64,000 nt of DNA from Salinimicrobium marinum (GTDB taxonomy: Bacteria; Bacteroidota; Bacteroidia; Flavobacteriales; Flavobacteriaceae), in assembly GCF_014651535.1 (NCBI RefSeq), contig NZ_BMXB01000017.1, positions 1 through 64,000 of the forward strand, read 5' to 3'. Below the pieces are notes generated by a model. The model did no database searches, was not told where the DNA came from, and saw nothing but the letters and a program-made list of their open reading frames with translations. How positions within the stretch are numbered: the stretch's first letter is position 1; each line of letters starts with the position of its first letter. Shown piece after piece: positions 1 to 9,789 of the stretch. A program made the position numbers and the translations under genes.

Positions 1-345
1 TTTTTGAGGCTTTCCGTAAAGAACGAGCTTGCAAATTTACAACCTTTTTTCTTTACAATCCAAAATAAAATTTAAATCTTTTTTTGAAACTCTCAGAGAA
101 CTTAAACCCTCACAAAACATTTTCTAAAAGAGCTTTTGTAAGCTCCTTTCCTGTTTCGCTAAGCGGTTGCAAACTTACAACCCTTTTCTCTTAACTTCCA
201 AAACTAATTTCAACTATTTTTCAGAGAACTTTTTCGCTTTAAACCTCCGCCCCTGCTGGGCTCACAGCTCCAGATCTGCATCCTTCGTTGTTTCTCAAAG
301 CGGGTGCAAATATACAACCGTTTCTTAATTACACAAGTCCCAAAC
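1..345 (-). promoter_or_regulatory. Three tandem leftward promoters, probably for an rRNA/tRNA operon
   Basis: Read on the minus strand, the motif GTTGTA(A/T)(A/G)TTTGCA occurs three times, with -7 boxes (TAnnTTTG) at 32-39, 170-177 and 307-314. They are 138 and 137 bases apart. TTTG or CTTG -33 elements can be placed 19-21 bases upstream of each, at 61-64, 199-202 and 334-337. Sequence between the boxes is also repeated, for example CAGAGAACTT near 92 and 223, so this looks like a tandemly duplicated promoter unit. The strength and multiplicity resemble stable-RNA promoters of Flavobacteria. The transcript would leave the window at its left edge, so the target gene is not seen. Confidence 0.5.
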
Positions 346-855
346 TCATCTTTTTTATGGTTTTTTTGGGTTTTTATTAACCACCACTTTTAATCCTTTG
401 ATATCCTTTGGGTTAATTAAAGGAGTCGTGGAGAAAATATTTTCAATTGAATGGGGTTTTTAGCTTTCTCAAGTTTTAATCTCCGGGAATGCTCTCAATG
501 GATGCCAGAAATGGAGTTTTCAAAAGTAACTTTAATCTGGATTACCCATTAATCCTTTGTACATATATATATATGGTAGGAGCATTTTGCAAGAAACAAA
601 TCCTTTCCTCCCCTATCTGTTCCGAAAGAGATTCTACCGTCGGAATGACAGTTTCCCTCAGCTTTCAAAAATCTGTTTCTTGTTCCCGCACTCCTTTATT
701 TATAGGAGAAAGAACATTAAAAAGAAATTTATTTGCCACGTTATGGATTGAAGCGGTAACTTTTGAAACGCTTCCGCCAAAGGCGCTTCAAAATTATAAG
801 TGTAAAGCCCGAGCCTTTTTCCGCCAGGGAGGAAAAGGGAAATGCCCAGAAACAA
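346..855. other. Intergenic region, no convincing gene
   Basis: About 500 bases between the promoter array and the DUF4294 gene. Open frames here have no recognisable protein features and no family resemblance. A motif CGTCGGAATGACAG near 639-652 resembles the dispersed intergenic repeat seen again near 10430. Two hairpins, at 761-793 and about 813-839, lie downstream of the minus-strand gene that ends at 856. The second may help terminate it, but neither has a good T-tract. Confidence 0.5.
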
Positions 856-1563
856 CTAACCCGCCTTGGAATTACTGCCAGACTTACGGGTAGTTTTCCA
901 CTTATCGGTCAATTCAAGGAAATCAAAATCAAGGGCTGTGGGTTGTTTTTCCAGCTTGTTAGCCTGAAATGCCCTTTGCAGGATGTCTTCAATTAAATAA
1001 TCTTCCTGATCTGTTTCCGGATCAAATTCTTTTTTTAGGGAAATGTCGAACATACTCGCAGTAGTATTGTACCAGAAAGCTCTCCAGCCACTTTTTAAGT
1101 CTTTTATAAGATCAAACGCTGTATTTCCCGTTTGACGGTGGATCAACTTTACCAGGATCTGACCTTCTGTACGGGTCAACTTCTTCAGTTCTGCAGAGAA
1201 TTGCTCTTCAATATAATTCTGTACTATCTTAGTATATCGTTTTTGATCCCGTCTGCCCTTAATTAGATCCAGCCTGCTGTTCAATTCCACAAGTCTTTCC
1301 GAAGCAAGTTTCGCATAAGGATACACTTTATGCGTCTTGTGCCTTAGGATTAAATACCTCCTTCTTTCGGTCTCATTATCAAACCTGAGTTTTTCCAACA
1401 ACAGCACCTCTTCAAGATCAATGAATTCCCGAGGAATCGAGTCGCCTTCAATGATCATATACTCCTTATGAATAGTATCTCCTTCGGGAATCCTCTCCTG
1501 TGCAAACACAGTTCCCGAAACAAGAATTATCAGATAGAGAAGTTTTTTCTTCAACATTTTCAT
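856..1563 (-). CDS. DUF4294 domain-containing secreted protein
   Basis: A 235-residue protein of the DUF4294 family, which is almost restricted to Flavobacteria and has no established function. The chosen start gives a short basic N-terminus, a hydrophobic stretch LLYLIILVSGTVFA and a likely signal peptidase I site before Gln-Glu, so export to the periplasm is inferred. An upstream in-frame ATG at 1602 would put 13 non-hydrophobic residues before the signal and is less likely. The middle is charged and helical, with the family motif RHKTHKVYPYAKLASERL. It stands alone on the minus strand, divergent from the M42 peptidase gene. Confidence 0.8.
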   Translation of the reverse strand: MKMLKKKLLYLIILVSGTVFAQERIPEGDTIHKEYMIIEGDSIPREFIDLEEVLLLEKLRFDNETERRRYLILRHKTHKVYPYAKLASERLVELNSRLDLIKGRRDQKRYTKIVQNYIEEQFSAELKKLTRTEGQILVKLIHRQTGNTAFDLIKDLKSGWRAFWYNTTASMFDISLKKEFDPETDQEDYLIEDILQRAFQANKLEKQPTALDFDFLELTDKWKTTRKSGSNSKAG

Positions 1564-1655
1564 TTCAGGCTTTTGTGCAGAAATCATTCCAAAATTACAC
1601 AACTAGAAATTGTCAACTATATATTTCTTATTAAATTCGTGCAAAATCTTAATAC

Positions 1656-2744
1656 ATGGGAAAAGAAAATATTTTAAACGAAAATTCAATAAAATTTCTT
1701 GAAAAATACCTGAACAATGCGGCCCCTACCGGGTATGAATGGGAAGGACAAAAATTATGGATGGAATACCTTAAGCCATACGTGGATGAATTCATCACCG
1801 ATACGTATGGAACTGCTGTGGGAGTCATCAATCCTGAGGCTGAATATAAGGTAGTAATAGAAGGTCATGCCGATGAAATTTCCTGGTATGTAAATTATAT
1901 CACAGACGAAGGTCTTATATATGTAATAAGAAACGGGGGAAGTGACCACCAGATCGCACCTTCTAAAAGAGTAAACATCCATACCGAAAATGGGATTGTA
2001 AAAGGAGTTTTTGGATGGCCTGCTATCCATACCCGCGATAAGGAAAAGGAACAAACTCCAAAAATGGACAACATCAGCATAGATGTTGGTTGTTCTTCGA
2101 AAGAAGAAGTAGAAGCTTTGGGCGTGCACGTGGGGTGTGTGATCACTTATCCCGATGAGTTCTTTATCCTTAACGACAACAAATTCGTTTGCCGCGCCCT
2201 GGACAACAGAGTCGGTGGATTTATGATTGCTGAAGTTGCACGTCTTCTGAAAGAAAACAAGAAAAAACTGCCATTCGGACTATACATAACAAATTCCGTT
2301 CAGGAGGAAATCGGATTAAGAGGAGCTGAAATGATCACACAGCGAATTAAACCGAATGTAGCCATCGTGACCGATGTTACGCACGACACCACTACTCCAA
2401 TGATCGAGAAAAAGACCAACGGACTAACAAAGATTGGAGACGGACCTGTAATTTCCTACGCTCCGGCAGTGCAAAATAAGCTAAGGGCTCTGTTGATCGA
2501 GACTGCTCAAATGAAGAACATACCTTTCCAGAGAAATGCTTCTTCCAGAATGACCGGAACAGATACAGATGCTTTTGCCTACAGTAACGGCGGGGTGGCA
2601 TCTGCATTGATCTCACTTCCATTGCGGTATATGCATACCACTGTAGAGATGGTGCATCGTGATGACGTGGAGAACGTGATAAAGCTTATTTATGAAAGTC
2701 TCCTCCAAATAAAAGAAGGAGATACCTTCAGTTATTTTGACTAA
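1656..2744 (+). CDS. M42 family metallopeptidase (glutamyl aminopeptidase-like)
   Basis: A 362-residue cytoplasmic aminopeptidase of the M42 (FrvX/TET-like) family. These are dinuclear zinc or cobalt enzymes that trim N-terminal residues from peptides. The expected landmarks appear in order: GHADEI near residue 70 (metal ligand His), RALDNR near 182 (bridging Asp), QEEIGLRGA near 216 (catalytic Glu pair), TDVTHDT near 247 and MHTTVEMVHRDD near 326. No signal peptide is visible. It is a single-gene unit followed by a strong intrinsic terminator at 2767-2798. Length is normal for the family; substrate preference cannot be read from sequence. Confidence 0.9.
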   Translation: MGKENILNENSIKFLEKYLNNAAPTGYEWEGQKLWMEYLKPYVDEFITDTYGTAVGVINPEAEYKVVIEGHADEISWYVNYITDEGLIYVIRNGGSDHQIAPSKRVNIHTENGIVKGVFGWPAIHTRDKEKEQTPKMDNISIDVGCSSKEEVEALGVHVGCVITYPDEFFILNDNKFVCRALDNRVGGFMIAEVARLLKENKKKLPFGLYITNSVQEEIGLRGAEMITQRIKPNVAIVTDVTHDTTTPMIEKKTNGLTKIGDGPVISYAPAVQNKLRALLIETAQMKNIPFQRNASSRMTGTDTDAFAYSNGGVASALISLPLRYMHTTVEMVHRDDVENVIKLIYESLLQIKEGDTFSYFD

Positions 2745-2766
2745 AATATTCCGTTCAAAAATGCAG

Positions 2767-2798
2767 GCCCCTTTTCTTTTCCGGAAAAGGGGCTTTTT
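2767..2798 (+). terminator. Intrinsic terminator of the M42 peptidase gene
   Basis: A perfect 9-bp stem (GCCCCTTTT and AAAAGGGGC) is followed directly by five T residues. It starts 22 bases after the stop codon of the peptidase gene. Confidence 0.85.
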
Positions 2799-2868
2799 AT
2801 TTTAAATTTCACATTTATTTAAAACAACAAGCCACGCCAGCCAGTTATCTTTAGCAAAAAACTGCACA

Positions 2869-3945
2869 ATGGTCCTTTCTTCTGAAGAAGTGAAAACACT
2901 TCTCTCCAATCCCGATAAAGCTGCTGAATTAGCCAACCTGGTCTATGTATCGGAAGAGGAGCTGTGCGTAGAGCGCAAAAAGCAGAAAGATTCTTTCGAA
3001 TATTTAAAAAACGGAAAGCCGGTAAAAAACAAAAAGCAACTGGAGCGGTATAAAAAACTGGTAATTCCGCCTGCATGGGAGGATGTGAAGATCTGTCCTA
3101 TGGATAACGGACATTTACAGGCAATAGGCAGAGATGCAAAAAACCGGAAACAATACCTGTATCATCCAGATTGGGGAGAAATAAGGAATCGCACCAAGTT
3201 TTTCAAAATGGCTTCCTTCGGAAAAATTCTCCCTAAGATAAGGCAACAGGTAGATGAAGACCTAGATCTCCATAAAATGCCACAGCGAAAAGTGCTTGCG
3301 CTAATCGTAAGGTTAATGGAGGAAACTCATATTAGGATTGGAAACGAGTGTTACGCTAAAGAGAATAAATCGTATGGTCTTTCTACCCTAAGAAAACGGC
3401 ATGTAGAAATTTCCAAAGGAAAAATGAATTTCCACTTCATCGGAAAAAAAGGAAAAGAACACACCATTACAGTTCAGGATAAAAAGCTGGTAAAGCTGGT
3501 CAATAAATGTGAAGAGATTCCCGGCTGGGAAGTTTTTAAATACTATGATGAAGACGGAAAGAAAAATTCCATTGACAGCGGAATGGTAAATCAATATATC
3601 CAGGAGATAAGTGGGGAATTATATTCAGCCAAAGATTTCAGGACCTGGAGTGCTACAAAAATATTTTTTGAAAACCTGAGAGATCTAGGTTACACTGAAA
3701 ATGAGAAAGAAAACAAATCGAATATTCTAAAATCTTATGATGCGGCCGCAGAAGCTTTGGGTAACACCCGAAGTGTATGCCGCAACTATTACGTGCATCC
3801 CATGGTAGTCGAACTATATCAAAACGGTGGAATTGTTCCTTACTTCGAAAAAGTGGAACGAAAACGCACATCAAAACCTCATTTTTCACAAACAGAAGAA
3901 GTACTACTGGGGATGATAAGTGATTATGAAATTGAAATTTCCTGA
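2869..3945 (+). CDS. DNA topoisomerase IB (eukaryote/poxvirus type)
   Basis: A 358-residue type IB topoisomerase, which relaxes supercoils by nicking one strand and forming a 3'-phosphotyrosyl bond. The N-terminal domain carries the family signature VIPPAWEDVKICP (near residue 65) and GRDAKNRKQYLYHP (near 88). The catalytic domain shows ETHIRIGNE (near 152), TLRKRH (174-178), GKKGKEH (near 194) and RNYYVHP at 305-311, where Tyr308 is the likely nucleophile. These enzymes are common in Bacteroidota and are often acquired horizontally. It is an independent gene between terminator 2767-2798 and the CBS-protein gene. Confidence 0.92.
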   Translation: MVLSSEEVKTLLSNPDKAAELANLVYVSEEELCVERKKQKDSFEYLKNGKPVKNKKQLERYKKLVIPPAWEDVKICPMDNGHLQAIGRDAKNRKQYLYHPDWGEIRNRTKFFKMASFGKILPKIRQQVDEDLDLHKMPQRKVLALIVRLMEETHIRIGNECYAKENKSYGLSTLRKRHVEISKGKMNFHFIGKKGKEHTITVQDKKLVKLVNKCEEIPGWEVFKYYDEDGKKNSIDSGMVNQYIQEISGELYSAKDFRTWSATKIFFENLRDLGYTENEKENKSNILKSYDAAAEALGNTRSVCRNYYVHPMVVELYQNGGIVPYFEKVERKRTSKPHFSQTEEVLLGMISDYEIEIS

Positions 3946-3991
3946 GCCATTTTCATGCAGTAACTCTCCTGCTTTTCTATAAATTAGCAGT

Positions 3992-5914
3992 ATGAAAAAT
4001 ACTATTGCAGCCAGGATTGCCGATTTTTTAAAGGGCTACCCTCCTTTCAGCTTACTTAATGAAGATCAACTCCTTGCAGTTTCCGGCGAAGTAAAAGTAA
4101 TTTATCTTGAAAAGGGAAAGCCGGTTTTTAAGCAAGGTGAAAAAGGCCACAACTTGTTTTATGTGGTAAACAAAGGTGCAATTGCTTTAGAAAAGATGAA
4201 CAATAGCGAAGTTGAAGCTATTGATAAGTGTGATGAGGGAGATATTTTTGGGTTAAGGCCCTTGTTTGCAAGGGAAAATTACCTTATTAATGCGAGGGCA
4301 GATGAGGAAAGCATCATCTATGGAATTTCCATTGAAAATTTCAAGCCGATCATTGAAGGAAATTTCAGGGTAGCCGACTTTCTGATGCAGAGTTTCGCTT
4401 CGAATACCAGAAATCCGTACTCTTCCGAAAATAAAGGTCAGCTGGTTTCTACTATAGATAACAGCATCCGGCAATCTTCAACGAACTTGTTTGAATTACA
4501 ACCGGCACCCATTACCAGAAAAGTAGTAAAGGTTTCCCCCACTACTCCCATTCAGAAAGTAGCTGCATTAATGAGTGAAAAAAGGGCTACAGCAGTCCTG
4601 GTGGTAGAGAATGATATTCCGCAGGGAATTATTACCAGTGAAGTTTTTAGGGATATGATCGCCGGCGGAAATTTTGGTATACAAAGCAGCGCCTCCCAGA
4701 TTATGTCCTCCCCGGTAATTTGTTATCCTAAAAGCATTACCATAGCACAGGCGCAAATCACCATGATGAAACACAGGATACGCCACATATGCATTACTCG
4801 TGACGGAACTCCCAATACCAAAGTTATAGGTATACTTTCTGAACATAATATTCTTGTTTCTGAAGGACATAATCCTTCTATTTTAATGAGAGCCATTAAA
4901 AATTCAGACAGTACAAAAGAACTGAAGAAAATCAGGAACAAGGTTACGCTGCTGCTGAAAGGATATCTTGAAAATAATATTCCGCTTACCCATATATCCA
5001 GGATCATTTTTGAACTCAATGACGCTACTATAAAAAGGATCATTGAACGTTGTATTAAGAAGATCCCTTCCCCGCCCCCGGCAAACTTTGCCTGGCTGTC
5101 TTTAGGAAGCCAGGGCCGCAAAGAGCAGCTTTTGCAAACAGACCAGGATAACGCTATTATTTTTGAAGATGTACCTTCGGAAAACCTGGAAGAAACCAGG
5201 AACTATTTTCTGGAACTGGCCAGGAAAGTCAATAAACGCCTGAACATTATTGGATACGATTATTGCCCTGTAGACACCATGGCCCGAAATTCAAATTGGT
5301 GCAGGAGCTTATCCGAATGGAAGGAGCATTCTGCAAAATGGATCGACAGGAGTGGTAATGACGAACTTTTACTTAGCTCCATTTTCTTTGATTACGACAT
5401 TACTTATGGAGATGTAACTCTTTCCAATAGACTCTCCGATCATATTTTTGAAAATATCAGGGACAATAAACGTTTTATTTCCTTTATGGGAGCTACAGCT
5501 TTAAGAAATCCGTCTCCGGTTGGATTTTTCAGGCAGTTTCTGGTAGAACAAAACGGAGAAAACAAGAATACTTTCGACATTAAAAAGCGTGCCATCACTC
5601 CTATTACAGATGCAGGCCGTTTGTTGATCTTACATCACCAGGTGAAAAACATCAGCAATACTGCAGAACGTTTCGAAAAGCTGGCGCAGTTAGAACCAAA
5701 CAACAAAGAACTTTTCCTTTCCTGCTCCTACACTTCGAAAGCCCTACTTAAATTCAGGACCAGGCAAGGACTTCTGCACAGGGACAGCGGGAGGTACATT
5801 CAGTTGGCCAACCTGACGAAGGAAGAAAAAATGAAGCTGAAAAGATGTTTTAAAACCATCAGGGATGTTCAGGAACTTATAAAATACCGATTCGGAATTT
5901 CAAATTATATGTAA
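3992..5914 (+). CDS. cNMP-binding/CBS/DUF294 nucleotidyltransferase-like signalling protein
   Basis: A 640-residue soluble protein with an N-terminal cyclic-nucleotide-binding domain (about 15-135), paired CBS domains (about 170-285) that usually bind adenine nucleotides, a DUF294 nucleotidyltransferase-like domain with GSQGRKEQ and TDQDNA (about 371-390), and a C-terminal DUF294_C substrate-binding-like region. The family resembles PII uridylyltransferase-type proteins, but no reaction is established. The stop codon TAA directly abuts the ATG of the exonuclease gene, so the two are translationally coupled. The same pair is known next to acetate-uptake genes in many bacteria, and here it converges on acs, supporting a link to acetate metabolism. 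Confidence 0.88.
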   Translation: MKNTIAARIADFLKGYPPFSLLNEDQLLAVSGEVKVIYLEKGKPVFKQGEKGHNLFYVVNKGAIALEKMNNSEVEAIDKCDEGDIFGLRPLFARENYLINARADEESIIYGISIENFKPIIEGNFRVADFLMQSFASNTRNPYSSENKGQLVSTIDNSIRQSSTNLFELQPAPITRKVVKVSPTTPIQKVAALMSEKRATAVLVVENDIPQGIITSEVFRDMIAGGNFGIQSSASQIMSSPVICYPKSITIAQAQITMMKHRIRHICITRDGTPNTKVIGILSEHNILVSEGHNPSILMRAIKNSDSTKELKKIRNKVTLLLKGYLENNIPLTHISRIIFELNDATIKRIIERCIKKIPSPPPANFAWLSLGSQGRKEQLLQTDQDNAIIFEDVPSENLEETRNYFLELARKVNKRLNIIGYDYCPVDTMARNSNWCRSLSEWKEHSAKWIDRSGNDELLLSSIFFDYDITYGDVTLSNRLSDHIFENIRDNKRFISFMGATALRNPSPVGFFRQFLVEQNGENKNTFDIKKRAITPITDAGRLLILHHQVKNISNTAERFEKLAQLEPNNKELFLSCSYTSKALLKFRTRQGLLHRDSGRYIQLANLTKEEKMKLKRCFKTIRDVQELIKYRFGISNYM

Positions 5915-6577
5915 ATGTTCAACTGGTTCAATAAAAAGCACGAAAATCATCCTGATTTCTGGAAAGCTTATGAAGAGCAATTTCAGGAAAAACCACCTGC
6001 AAAAGTCAGCGATATCCGGTTCATTGTTTTTGATACCGAAACTACCGGATTTGATTATAAAAAAGACCGGATGCTCTGCATTGGTGCTGTTACGGTAAAG
6101 CAAAATCAAATTGACGTTTCCGAAACCTTTGAATATTACCTGAAACAGGAAAAATTCAATCCTGAAACGGTAAAGATCCATGGCATCCTTCAGAATGAGC
6201 GAATCGAACAAATTTCAGAAGAAGAAGCGATCAGGAATTTCCTGAAGTTTATCGGAAATTCTGTTTTGGTGGCACATCATGCCAATTTTGATGTTACGAT
6301 GTTCAATGCAGCACTTCGCCGAATGAATTTACCCAAACTGCAAAACAGGGTGCTGGACACCGGGACACTTTATCGAAAAACGAGGCTTACTTCTAATTTA
6401 ATAGACCAGAACAAAAATTATTCTCTAGACGAGATAGCCGAAGCTTACAATATAGATGTTAAGGACAGGCATACTGCCGCCGGAGATGCTTTTATTACTG
6501 CATTGGCCTTTTTAAAGATTCTTGGCAGACTTGACAAAAACGGAAACCTCCTGTTTAAAGAACTGACGGAAGCTTAA
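5915..6577 (+). CDS. 3'-5' exonuclease, DnaQ/epsilon-like
   Basis: A 220-residue DEDDh exonuclease. Exo I is FDTETTGF (near residue 40), Exo II lies in VLVAHHANFDVTMFN (near 118-132), and Exo III is DRHTAAGDAF (near 188), with the His typical of DEDDh enzymes. It is too short to be a polymerase and lacks a polymerase-tether motif, so it is a stand-alone DnaQ-like protein rather than a proven epsilon subunit. It begins immediately after the upstream stop (TAAATG), so it is co-translated with the CBS/DUF294 protein. Its substrate is unknown. Confidence 0.88.
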   Translation: MFNWFNKKHENHPDFWKAYEEQFQEKPPAKVSDIRFIVFDTETTGFDYKKDRMLCIGAVTVKQNQIDVSETFEYYLKQEKFNPETVKIHGILQNERIEQISEEEAIRNFLKFIGNSVLVAHHANFDVTMFNAALRRMNLPKLQNRVLDTGTLYRKTRLTSNLIDQNKNYSLDEIAEAYNIDVKDRHTAAGDAFITALAFLKILGRLDKNGNLLFKELTEA

Positions 6578-6673
6578 AGCTGTAATATTTTTTCAGAAAG
6601 GTAAATCGGCTCCTTCAGGATCAACCATTTTCTTCAGACTTAGAAGCACCCTTCCTCCTCCCGAATCAAAAAA

Positions 6674-6710
6674 TCCTGCCTGATCACAGAGATCGGGCAG
6701 GATAATACAT
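6674..6710 (-). terminator. Intrinsic terminator of acs
   Basis: A 12-bp stem with a single G-U wobble (TCCTGCCTGATC at 6674-6685, GATCGGGCAGGA at 6691-6702). On the minus strand it is followed by TTTTTT. It sits 28 bases past the acs stop and faces the converging exonuclease gene. Confidence 0.8.
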
Positions 6711-6730
6711 TTTGAAAATATTTTTTCCTG

Positions 6731-8638
6731 TTATCTTTTTGCTTCCTGCATGATTTCATCAATAATTTCCGGATTCAGAAGCGTGGAAGTATCTCCTAAA
6801 TTATCTGTATCATTGGATGCGATTTTGCGCAAGATCCTTCTCATGATCTTTCCGCTACGGGTTTTCGGTAGTCCGCTTACAAATTGAATTTTATCCGGTT
6901 TTGCAATAGGCCCCACCGTATCTGATACCAGTTTCTTAATCTCACTCTCAAGTTTTTCAGTAGGTTCCACATCATCATAGAGGATTACGTAGGCATACAA
7001 TGCATTTCCTTTGACGTCATGCGGAAAACCTACTACCGCACATTCCACCACATTCTGGTGTTCATCTATAGCATTTTCTATAGTTGCAGTTCCAAGGTTA
7101 TGGCCCGAAACAATGACTACATCATCCACCCTACCGGTGATCCGGTAATTTCCGGTGGCATCACGATAAGATCCATCTCCCGTGAAATACATATTTTCAT
7201 AAGCAGAAAAATAGACCTCTTTATAGCGTTGATGATTTCCGTAGATCGTTCTGGCAATCGAGGGCCATGGAAATTTGATGGCTAATCTTCCTTCTGCCTT
7301 TTCATGCAGATTCGTAATTTCCTTGCCATTTTCATCCATTAATGCAGGTTGAACCCCCGGTAAAGGAAGCGTTGCAAAGGTAGGTCTTGTAGGCGTGATC
7401 CCCGCCACAGGAGAGATCATAATGGCTCCTGTTTCTGTTTGCCACCAGGTATCTACCACAGGACAATTTCCTTTTCCAATATTATCATTGTACCAGTGCC
7501 ATGCCTCTTCATTAATCGGCTCCCCAACAGATCCAAGTACTTTTAGGGATGAAAGGTCATGTTGTTCCACAAATTTCAAGGATTGTTTGGCCAAAGCCCT
7601 GATGGCAGTGGGTGCCGTGTAAAAATGGGTTACATTTAATTTATCGCAAATTTCCCAGAACCGTCCATAATCGGGATAACTCGGAATTCCCTCAAACATA
7701 ACCGTAGTCGCTCCAGCTGCCAGTGGACCGTAAATAATATAGGAGTGCCCGGTGATCCATCCTATGTCTGCCGTACACCAGTACACATCATTCTTCTCCA
7801 ACTGAAATACATTTTCAAAAGTGTAGGTGGTTCCCACCATGTAGCCGCCGGTAGTATGGACCATTCCTTTTGGTTTTCCGGTAGATCCCGAAGTATATAA
7901 TATAAACAGCATATCCTCGGCATCCATTTCTTCCGCAGCACAATCTTTATCTACTTTTTGAAGTTCATCAAACCAGAATTTATCTCTTCCTTCCTTCATA
8001 GAAGTCGGTTCTACCGTTCTTCTGTAAACGATCACGGTCTCAATGGAAGGCGTATTTTCCAGAGCCTCATCACAAATATCTTTCAGGTTCACTCTTTTTG
8101 ATCCCCTGTACACTTCATTTGCGGTAATAAGCAATTTACACCCCGAATCATTAATTCGACTTGCAATTGCAGAACTTGAAAAACCGGCAAAAACAATTGA
8201 ATGTACTGCCCCAATCCTGGCACAAGCAAGCATAGCAATAGCAAGCTCCGGGATCATGGGCATGTAAAGGCAGACTTTATCCCCTTTTTTGATTCCATTA
8301 TTCTTTAGAACATTAGCAAACCGGGAAACCTTTACAAATAGCTGTCGATAGGAAATGTATCGGGATTCTTCATCGGGATCATTAGGTTCCCAGATAATAG
8401 CCGTTTTATTTCCCTGTTCTTCCAGGTGACGATCGAGACAATTCTCTGTAATGTTCAGCTTTCCACCCTGAAACCATTTGACTTCAGGTTTTCTAAAATC
8501 CCACTCCAGGGTTTTATCCCATTTTTTTTTCCAGGTGAAAGTGCTTGCTATTTCATCCCAAAATGCTTCAGGATTCTCAGTGCTTTTTTGATAAGCCTTT
8601 TTGTATTCTGCGAAGGTTTTGATCTGTAAGTTTTTCAT
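6731..8638 (-). CDS. acs: Acetyl-CoA synthetase (acetate-CoA ligase)
   Basis: A 635-residue AMP-forming acetyl-CoA synthetase: acetate + ATP + CoA gives acetyl-CoA + AMP + PPi. The P-loop-like A3 motif YTSGSTGKPKGM lies near 248-259, the WWQTETG motif near 398-404, and the C-terminal PKTRSGKIMRR motif near 592-602 carries the Lys that is acetylated for regulation in this family. Length and domain order are those of full-length Acs. It is monocistronic with its own terminator and converges with the CBS/DUF294-exonuclease pair that often accompanies acetate genes. Confidence 0.96.
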   Translation of the reverse strand: MKNLQIKTFAEYKKAYQKSTENPEAFWDEIASTFTWKKKWDKTLEWDFRKPEVKWFQGGKLNITENCLDRHLEEQGNKTAIIWEPNDPDEESRYISYRQLFVKVSRFANVLKNNGIKKGDKVCLYMPMIPELAIAMLACARIGAVHSIVFAGFSSSAIASRINDSGCKLLITANEVYRGSKRVNLKDICDEALENTPSIETVIVYRRTVEPTSMKEGRDKFWFDELQKVDKDCAAEEMDAEDMLFILYTSGSTGKPKGMVHTTGGYMVGTTYTFENVFQLEKNDVYWCTADIGWITGHSYIIYGPLAAGATTVMFEGIPSYPDYGRFWEICDKLNVTHFYTAPTAIRALAKQSLKFVEQHDLSSLKVLGSVGEPINEEAWHWYNDNIGKGNCPVVDTWWQTETGAIMISPVAGITPTRPTFATLPLPGVQPALMDENGKEITNLHEKAEGRLAIKFPWPSIARTIYGNHQRYKEVYFSAYENMYFTGDGSYRDATGNYRITGRVDDVVIVSGHNLGTATIENAIDEHQNVVECAVVGFPHDVKGNALYAYVILYDDVEPTEKLESEIKKLVSDTVGPIAKPDKIQFVSGLPKTRSGKIMRRILRKIASNDTDNLGDTSTLLNPEIIDEIMQEAKR

Positions 8639-8859
8639 ATTTTAAAAATAGTAAAAGCATCTTTAAAAACAAATCATAAAAATCAACTGAAAATTAAGCT
8701 TTTGTGAAAAAGCAACCAGCGAAAGGCCTGTATGAAATCACCATGAAATTTCAGAAAAAATTTATAATTCCATAAAAAGAGGTCTTCTGTATTATATGAA
8801 ATTGATGTACCTTTATGTAGAGAAAGTATAGGATTTAAATTATATAATTTCATGAGGAT
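8639..8859. other. Divergent intergenic region between acs and cbpA
   Basis: About 220 AT-rich bases that must hold promoters for both acs (leftward) and cbpA (rightward). No strong TAnnTTTG box could be assigned to either, and no clear operator or hairpin was seen. Confidence 0.4.
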
Positions 8860-9789
8860 ATGGAGTTTATCGATTATTACAAAGTCCTTGAACTGGATAA
8901 GAGTGCCACTAAAAGTGACATTAAAAAAGCATACCGCAAACTAGCTCGAAAATACCACCCCGATCTTAACCCAAATGATGCGGAAGCGCAAAAAAGATTT
9001 CAGCAGATCAACGAAGCTCACGAAGTACTTATAGATCCCGAAAAGAGGAAGAAGTATGACCAGTATGGGAAAGACTGGCAACATGCTGAAGAATACGAAA
9101 AAGCAAGACAACAGCGATCACAGTATCAACAGCAGTATTCAGGAGGCTTTGGAGACCAGTCTGCCGGTGGTTTTGGTGGTGCCGGTGGATTTGAGGAAGG
9201 TGATTTTTCAGATTTTTTTGAATCTATGTTTGGTGGTGCAACAAGAGGAAGCAGACGATCTACCCGATTTGCGGGGCAGGATTTCACTGCTGAACTTAAG
9301 CTAAACCTTACGGATGTTTACCGTTCACAAAAGCAAACCTTAACCATTAACGGAAAAAACATTCGGCTCACCATACCTGCAGGGGTGGAAAACGGACAGA
9401 CCATTCGTATTAAGCGTTATGGAGGCGAAGGGATCAATGGCGGTCCTAACGGAGATCTCTTTATCACCTTTTCCATAAATAACAACACCTCTTTTAAAAG
9501 AGACGGCGCCAATCTTTATAAAGATATAGACCTGGATATATTTACGGCGACGCTTGGGGGAGAGATTACAGTAGACACTTTTGATGGAAAGGTAAAATTA
9601 ACGGTAAAACCTGAAACCCAGAACGGCACCAAAGTAAAGCTAAAAGGAAAAGGATTTACGAAGTACAAAAAAGAAAATGAGTTTGGAGATTTATATATAA
9701 CGTATCAATTAAAGATCCCTACCAATTTAAGCACCCGCGAAAAAGAAATACTTGAGGAACTAAGAAAAATGAGAAACTATGGATCCTAA
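8860..9789 (+). CDS. cbpA: DnaJ-like co-chaperone, CbpA type
   Basis: A 309-residue J-domain protein that would stimulate the DnaK ATPase and deliver clients. The J domain spans residues 5-70 with the essential HPD at 33-35. A Gly/Phe-rich linker (about 92-130) leads to two beta-sandwich client-binding domains. The cysteine zinc-finger repeats of DnaJ are absent, which marks it as class B/CbpA type. The next gene, which overlaps it by 11 bases, is the MerR-like CbpM, the known modulator of CbpA, and this supports the assignment. Confidence 0.9.
   Translation: MEFIDYYKVLELDKSATKSDIKKAYRKLARKYHPDLNPNDAEAQKRFQQINEAHEVLIDPEKRKKYDQYGKDWQHAEEYEKARQQRSQYQQQYSGGFGDQSAGGFGGAGGFEEGDFSDFFESMFGGATRGSRRSTRFAGQDFTAELKLNLTDVYRSQKQTLTINGKNIRLTIPAGVENGQTIRIKRYGGEGINGGPNGDLFITFSINNNTSFKRDGANLYKDIDLDIFTATLGGEITVDTFDGKVKLTVKPETQNGTKVKLKGKGFTKYKKENEFGDLYITYQLKIPTNLSTREKEILEELRKMRNYGS

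Noticed and set aside
489-893. Open frame of 134 codons after the promoter array
   Set aside because: No recognisable domain or signal, crosses hairpins and a dispersed repeat, and ends antisense inside the DUF4294 gene.
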